Shown here in pieces: positions 59,984 to 64,000 of a DNA stretch of 64,000 nucleotides. Source of the DNA: Nocardia asteroides. GTDB lineage: Bacteria > Actinomycetota > Actinomycetes > Mycobacteriales > Mycobacteriaceae. Position 1 is the stretch's first letter. Each line of letters starts with the position of its first letter. The position numbers and the translations under genes are program-made. The notes below the pieces were generated by a model. The model searched no databases, had not been told where the DNA came from, and worked only from the letters and a program-made list of their open reading frames with translations. The stretch is from positions 2,532,001 to 2,596,000 of the forward strand of contig NZ_LR134352.1 in NCBI RefSeq assembly GCF_900637185.1, given 5' to 3'.

Positions 59984-61987
59984 TCAGAATCGCCCGCCCC
60001 GGCTGACCCGCCGTGACCCCGAGGACCCGCCGTACGACCCGGGCCGGTACCCGCCCCCACCGAAACCGCCGCCACCGCGCGTCGCGCCGCCGAGCGAGCC
60101 CCGCAGGAACCCGTCGAGCAGGATGCCGCCCAGGACCGCACCCGCCTGCGAGCTGCCCGCCACCGGCTGCCGCGACTCCCACGCCCGCACGCTGGCCTGC
60201 GCCTGTTCAATGGCCCGTCCGCCGAGGTCGGCGGCGGCCTGCGCGCTGGTCAGGGCACGATCCGGGGCGGTCGCGGCCAGCCCGCGCGCCTCGTCGAGGT
60301 GCCGCTGCGCCTCCGACAGCCGGGTCCGTGCCTCGGCGTCGACGCCGCCGCGGCGGGTGGTGATGAAGGAGGACGCGGCATCGATGCGCGCGGCCGCGTC
60401 GGTGAGCGCGCGGTCGAGCCTGCGCCGCAGGTCCTCCACGGCGAGTTTGCGATCCGAGGCGGCGGCGATCGCCTTGTCCAGTTCGGCGTCGGCGGTGACC
60501 GCGTCGTGGAAGGCGCCGAGCGGATCGGCCTCACCTTCGCCACTGTTCAGCACGGTCGAAGCCCGGGTGACCGCGGCGGCCAGCTCGGGGCCGCCGAACT
60601 CGGTGAGCTGAGCCGCCGCGGCCAGATCGGCGCGCAGCTCGTCGAGCGCACCGGGCAGCCCGTCGCGGGCCTGCTGGATATTAGTCGCCGCCTGGTCGAC
60701 GGCGTCGAGCAACGCGCGAGCCTGCCCGACAGCGCCCTCGGCGGCGCGGATCGCCGCCACCGCACCACCCTGCTTGCCGACCGGCTGGGTCAGCGCGGCC
60801 CGAGCGGTGTCGATGTTCTGCTCGGCGAAGGCGATCCGCTCGCGCGCCATGCGCACGTTGTCGTGGATCGGGGCTAGCACCGAGGCCGGGTAGGCCGTAT
60901 CCAGCCGGGCCAGTTCGGTTTCGGAGGCGGGCGTGCGGGCGGTCAGGTCGACGACGTCGCGGGTCAGGCCGTCCAGCCGGGCGGGCGCATCGATGAGCAG
61001 GTCGCGCATGGCGTCGAAATCGGCCACCTGGGCGTCCAGTTCGCGATCGGCCTTGCCCGCGGTGGTGATCAGCTCGATCAGCATGCCGCGCTGCTGGTCG
61101 GGGGTTTCGGGCACGGCGTCGTCGAGCTGCTGGCGAAGGGTGAACGCCGTGGCCGTGGCGGCACGGGCCGCATCCAGGGCGGTGCGGAACGGTGTCACCG
61201 CGGTCTCCCCGAATTCGCCGGTCGCCAGCGCCAATTCCTCGGTGCTTGTCCGCACAGCATCGTCGATCTCGACGAGCCGCTCGCGGGAGAGGGCGTGCAG
61301 GGTGGGCAGCGACAGTTTCGCCAGCGCGGCCGAATCCGCCGGATCCACCGTGCGCGCGGTATCCAGCTCGGCACGACCGGCATCCCGGCGACGCTTGCGG
61401 GAGAACAGGATCAGCCCGCCGGCCACCGCCACGACCGCCAGCGCGATACCGATCAGCCAGCCCCAGGCGACGCCGCCGCCGGTCATCGCCGAGCCGATGC
61501 CGTCGGCGGTGCCGACCGCGGCCTGGGCCCATCTACCGTCGCGCAGATCGGGCTCCACCGTCCCGGCCAGCAGCGTGTCGAGCTCGCTGTCGCTGACCTC
61601 GTCGGGCAGCGTGCCGTCGAGCCAGTAGCCGCGGTCGTCCACCGCCACCGCGAACAGCAGATCGTGCTCGGCGAACCCGGACAGCTCGCTGGTGCGGGCC
61701 GCCCACTCGCGCGGAGCCATCGCGGCGAAGTCGCGCACGTAGATCACCCACATCTTGACCTGGTGATCGCGGTAGAGCCGGTCGACGGCCGCGAGCACCC
61801 GTTCCTCGTCGGCACCGCTGAGCACGCCGGCGGAGTCCACCACCCGCGGGCCCATCCGCGACGGCGGCTCCGCGCGCACGCCCGGCGCGCACAGCACGGC
61901 CAGTGCGGCGAGCACCGCGCACAGCACACCGGTCCACGCGCGCACCGGAACAGGATGGGGGGCCGAACTCGTCCTCGACTGCCGCAT
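59984..61987 (-). CDS. TPM-domain membrane protein with long coiled-coil region
   Basis: 667 residues. Signal sequence (TGVLCAVLAALAVLCAPGVRA), TPM domain at about 45-165 (VVDSAGVLSGADEERVLAAV, VKMWVIYVRDFAAMAPREWA, LLFAVAVDDRGYWLDG), membrane span at about 175-198 (GWLIGIALAVVAVAGGLILF) and a ~400-residue alpha-helical cytoplasmic part rich in Ala, Asp, Glu, Arg, ending in a Gly/Arg tail (GGGGFGGGGYRPGSYGG). The same architecture occurs at this place in M. tuberculosis (Rv2345). TPM domains act in photosystem repair in plants and as phosphatase-like or scaffolding modules in bacteria; role here unknown. Confidence 0.85.
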   Translation of the reverse strand: MRQSRTSSAPHPVPVRAWTGVLCAVLAALAVLCAPGVRAEPPSRMGPRVVDSAGVLSGADEERVLAAVDRLYRDHQVKMWVIYVRDFAAMAPREWAARTSELSGFAEHDLLFAVAVDDRGYWLDGTLPDEVSDSELDTLLAGTVEPDLRDGRWAQAAVGTADGIGSAMTGGGVAWGWLIGIALAVVAVAGGLILFSRKRRRDAGRAELDTARTVDPADSAALAKLSLPTLHALSRERLVEIDDAVRTSTEELALATGEFGETAVTPFRTALDAARAATATAFTLRQQLDDAVPETPDQQRGMLIELITTAGKADRELDAQVADFDAMRDLLIDAPARLDGLTRDVVDLTARTPASETELARLDTAYPASVLAPIHDNVRMARERIAFAEQNIDTARAALTQPVGKQGGAVAAIRAAEGAVGQARALLDAVDQAATNIQQARDGLPGALDELRADLAAAAQLTEFGGPELAAAVTRASTVLNSGEGEADPLGAFHDAVTADAELDKAIAAASDRKLAVEDLRRRLDRALTDAAARIDAASSFITTRRGGVDAEARTRLSEAQRHLDEARGLAATAPDRALTSAQAAADLGGRAIEQAQASVRAWESRQPVAGSSQAGAVLGGILLDGFLRGSLGGATRGGGGFGGGGYRPGSYGGSSGSRRVSRGGRF

Positions 61988-62059
61988 GTGTCGAATCTAA
62001 CGGTCGGGTGCCGAGGACGCGGGTACGACAGCGCGCCGCGTGGCTTCTACGATCGGCGC

Positions 62060-62737
62060 ATGGTCACAGTCGATCGCCTCTACTCCGGACATGTCACCGC
62101 AGGCGAGGCCGCCCAGCAGCGCGACGTGCCGGGCGCCCGCATCGTGAAGATGTCCGTCGGCCCGATGGACAACAACGCCTACCTCGTGCAGTGCACCGCC
62201 ACCGGCGCCGCCGTCCTGATCGACGCCGCCAACGACGCCGCCCGCATCCTGGACCTGACCGCGCAGGAGACGCCGGGCCAGCTCGACCTCATCGTCACCA
62301 CCCACCAGCACCCCGATCACTGGCAGGCCCTCGCCGAGGTGACCGAGACCCTCGGCGTCCCGACCGCCGCGCACCCACTGGACGCGGGCATCCTGCCCGT
62401 CCAGCCCGACCGCCTGCTGGCCGACGGTGACACCATCCAGGTCGGCGACCTCGCGCTCGAGGTGATCCACCTGCGCGGCCACACCCCGGGTTCGATCGCG
62501 CTGTCCCTCATCGACGGCGCGGGCCGAACCCACCTCTTCACCGGCGACTCCCTTTTCCCCGGTGGCGTCGGCAAAACGCACAGCCCCGCCGACTTCGGCA
62601 CCCTCCTCGACGACGTCACCACCAAGCTGTTCGACCGCTACCCCGACGACACCGTCGTCTACCCGGGCCACGGCGACGACACCACCCTCGGCGCCGACCG
62701 CCCGCACCTCGCGGAGTGGCGCGAACGCGGCTGGTGA
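62060..62737 (+). CDS. metallo-beta-lactamase-fold hydrolase
   Basis: 225 residues. The metal site THQHPDH (about 84-90), the second site GHTPGSIAL, FTGDSLFPGG (Asp) and the C-terminal VYPGHGDDT (His) complete the binuclear set of the glyoxalase II-like subgroup. It probably hydrolyses a thioester or similar small ester. ATG 62060; the much longer upstream frame lies antisense to the TPM gene and is not used. A hairpin (62755-62787) follows the gene. Confidence 0.88.
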   Translation: MVTVDRLYSGHVTAGEAAQQRDVPGARIVKMSVGPMDNNAYLVQCTATGAAVLIDAANDAARILDLTAQETPGQLDLIVTTHQHPDHWQALAEVTETLGVPTAAHPLDAGILPVQPDRLLADGDTIQVGDLALEVIHLRGHTPGSIALSLIDGAGRTHLFTGDSLFPGGVGKTHSPADFGTLLDDVTTKLFDRYPDDTVVYPGHGDDTTLGADRPHLAEWRERGW

Positions 62738-62754
62738 ACCCGTCCGGACGGAAC

Positions 62755-62787
62755 GAACGGCACCTGGCCCGGGCCATAGTGCCGTTC
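62755..62787 (+). terminator. hairpin after the MBL-fold gene
   Basis: GAACGGCAC (62755-62763) pairs with GTGCCGTTC (62779-62787); the loop itself contains the palindrome TGGCCCGGGCCA (62765-62776), giving a two-step hairpin. Confidence 0.6.
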
Positions 62788-62824
62788 CTCCGACGGTTCT
62801 GACGCCGCCAACTCCTGACGGTGA

Positions 62825-63046
62825 TTACACCGCCGACCCGACGATGCCGGTTGTCGGCGCTGCGAGCGAGACGGGCAGTAGATCAGGCTGCGAGCCTGTC
62901 GACAACGCCCCGGCCAGCACGAAGATCGTCAGCGCGATCTTCCCGGCCTTCGTGACGGTCCGTAGGCGGAATGCGCAGTGGATAACCACTTTGCCTCCAC
63001 GGAACAGCGTCATCCTGAAGACCGGTTTGTTGTTTCTGTGGGTCAT
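62825..63046 (-). CDS. small membrane or secreted hypothetical protein, 73 aa
   Basis: 73 residues from ATG 63046 with an excellent AGGAGG 5 bases upstream. The N-terminal half is basic (THRNNKPVFRMTLFRGGK, FRLRTVTKAGK), then a hydrophobic stretch IALTIFVLAGAL and a neutral C-terminus with repeated AAPTTG. It could be a signal-anchored peptide or secreted small protein. The strong ribosome-binding site is the main support; codon bias is weaker than in neighbours. Not similar to anything I recognise. Confidence 0.45.
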   Translation of the reverse strand: MTHRNNKPVFRMTLFRGGKVVIHCAFRLRTVTKAGKIALTIFVLAGALSTGSQPDLLPVSLAAPTTGIVGSAV

Positions 63047-63474
63047 GCGACCTCCTTCGGGGGGTCGCGCGGAGATCTCTGAGGTGGGCACCTCCTTCGA
63101 GGAGCCGTCGTTACAAAAACCGGTTCGCGCAACAGAGAATGCTTGTGGAACCTGTCGATTCCCGCTCCACGGGGACCGGGAGATGCCGCTCGCCAGGCGA
63201 ACGACCGGTGGGAGGGCTACCCGGTTGACCAGACCGCCCAACTAGGTGGTGTCCTGGTGTCGTCGCAGGGCACCAATCCCAGTACACGCCCCTGACCAGG
63301 CAATTGTCGACCCCCGCGACTACTCGAATTCGATCCGGATGTACGCGGCCCCACCCGCCCGGCGGTCTCGAACAGCCGGGGGAACGGACCCGCGCCCGGT
63401 AGTTCACCGGACCGGAATCCGGTGGTGACCGCTGGCATGATCGGTCGTCGTACCGACCTGGCAGACTGATCAGG
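63047..63474. other. intergenic region before the DUF218 gene
   Basis: 428 bases with lower GC. The sequence acctccttcg occurs twice (63049-63059 and 63090-63100), the first being the Shine-Dalgarno of the small minus-strand ORF. Short open frames on both strands lack start signals. The promoter of the DUF218 gene is not clear. Confidence 0.4.
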
Positions 63475-64000
63475 ATGAAATCGGGTTTCCCGCGAACGGC
63501 CGCTCCTGCCCCGGATGCTCCACGTCCGCGCGGGCTCGTGTCGACCGTCTCGCTCTGGACCGGCCGGCTGATCGCGGGGGCGGTACTGATGGGGTTGGTG
63601 CTGGTGGCCGGGACGGCGGTCCGGGTGTGGCAGGTCGCGCGGATCGACGACTACAGCCCGGCCGACGCGATCGTGGTGCTGGGCGCCGCGCAGTACTCCG
63701 GCACGCCGTCGTCGGTGTTCGAGGCTCGGCTGTACCAGGCGTGGCGGCTCTACGAGGCGGGCGTGGCGCCCCGGGTGATCACCGTCGGCGGCAAACAGGA
63801 GGGCGACCTCTACACCGAGGCCGCCTCCGGCAAGCGCTACCTCGAGGACAAGGGCGTCCCCGGCGAGGACATCCTCGCCGTGGAGACGGGCTCGGACACC
63901 CTGCGCAGTGTGGAAGCGGTGGCGACCGCCATGCAGGCGCGCGGAATGTCATCGGCCGTACTCGTCAGCGATCCGTGGCATTCACTGCGCACCAGGACGA
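63475..64000 (+). CDS. DUF218/YdcF-family membrane protein, 3' end beyond the window
   Basis: 175 residues are visible from ATG 63475 (CAGG just upstream). After a Pro-rich cytoplasmic start comes one membrane span (LIAGAVLMGLVLVAGTAV), then the DUF218 domain: ADAIVVLGAAQYSGTPSSVF, YEAGVAPRVITVGGKQEGD, SDTLRSVEAVATAM and SSAVLVSDPWHSLRT. SanA/YdcF-like proteins of this family affect cell-envelope integrity. The gene runs off the window edge. Confidence 0.85.
   Translation, partial: MKSGFPRTAAPAPDAPRPRGLVSTVSLWTGRLIAGAVLMGLVLVAGTAVRVWQVARIDDYSPADAIVVLGAAQYSGTPSSVFEARLYQAWRLYEAGVAPRVITVGGKQEGDLYTEAASGKRYLEDKGVPGEDILAVETGSDTLRSVEAVATAMQARGMSSAVLVSDPWHSLRTRT

Noticed and set aside
62738..63474. 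tRNA gene in the longest gap
   Set aside because: No cloverleaf-compatible acceptor stem or conserved T-loop sequence could be found by eye.

Overview
The window is high-GC actinobacterial DNA, most likely from Nocardia or a close relative in the Mycobacteriales. Four observations point there. Between about 22.4 and 64 kb the core genes follow much the same order as the Mycobacterium tuberculosis block I recall as Rv2345-Rv2393 (nirA-cysH-chelatase, hemW, hrcA-dnaJ2-rsmE, phoH-ybeY-corC-era, amidase, recO-uppS, zur-smtB, glyS, TPM protein). ESX/PE/PPE-like genes are present. There are LGFP, DUF732, DUF3558 and PapA5-type proteins typical of mycolate-containing bacteria. GTG starts and four-base ATGA/GTGA couplings are frequent. 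No rRNA, tRNA, transposase, integrase or CRISPR array was seen.

Layout. 0-8 kb: the end of a flavin oxidase, an AurF-type diiron oxygenase paired with a ferredoxin/ferredoxin reductase fusion, an SDR enzyme, and a membrane-anchored Hsp70-like protein with a very long Gly/Ser tail followed by decayed tandem copies of its own 3' end. 8-17 kb: small metabolic genes with local regulators (HAD phosphatase, VOC/WYL, SGNH/MFS/TetR), a His-rich metal protein behind a CsoR-type operator, a small membrane protein behind an IdeR-type iron box, and a second Hsp70-like protein. 17-22.6 kb: an assimilatory sulfate operon on the minus strand (leader peptide, nirA, cysH, cysD, cysN, CbiX-type chelatase) with a polycysteine leader ORF that looks like a cysteine attenuator. 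22.7-28.1 kb: SnoaL-like protein, hemW, DinB, a small conserved-looking ORF, and a PE/PPE-like pair. 28.4-44 kb: the conserved housekeeping run hrcA, dnaJ2, rsmE, phoH, ybeY, corC, a degenerate cytidine deaminase, era, a solute-binding-protein/NTPase-like membrane fusion, amidase, hydrolase/TetR, recO, uppS and a YbjN-like protein. 44-54.8 kb: an accessory segment inserted in the core order, holding an LGFP protein, a TetR-controlled ABC-2-like permease, a three-gene module starting with a MafI-type immunity protein, and an eight-gene ESX cargo cassette (EspC-like helical protein, DUF1023 hydrolase, three lipoproteins, PE-like, PPE-like, EspG). 54.9-64 kb: zur-smtB, glyS, a PapA5-like acyltransferase, DUF732, MerR, TPM-domain protein, MBL-fold hydrolase and the start of a DUF218/YdcF protein.

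How the genes work together. The sulfate operon is self-contained. CysD/CysN make APS, a 4Fe-4S CysH reduces APS directly (no APS kinase domain is fused to CysN), NirA reduces sulfite, and the chelatase would supply iron for NirA's siroheme. AurF and the ferredoxin reductase form a plausible oxygenase/electron-donor pair. Many loci carry their own operator between divergent genes or directly before the promoter, and several inverted repeats are perfect. The most noteworthy signals are the cysteine leader peptide, the CsoR and IdeR boxes, the PE/PPE-like pairs sharing a C-terminal YL[IV]T...VIGG motif, the transmembrane Hsp70-like paralogs, and the solute-binding-protein fusion with an eroded P-loop.
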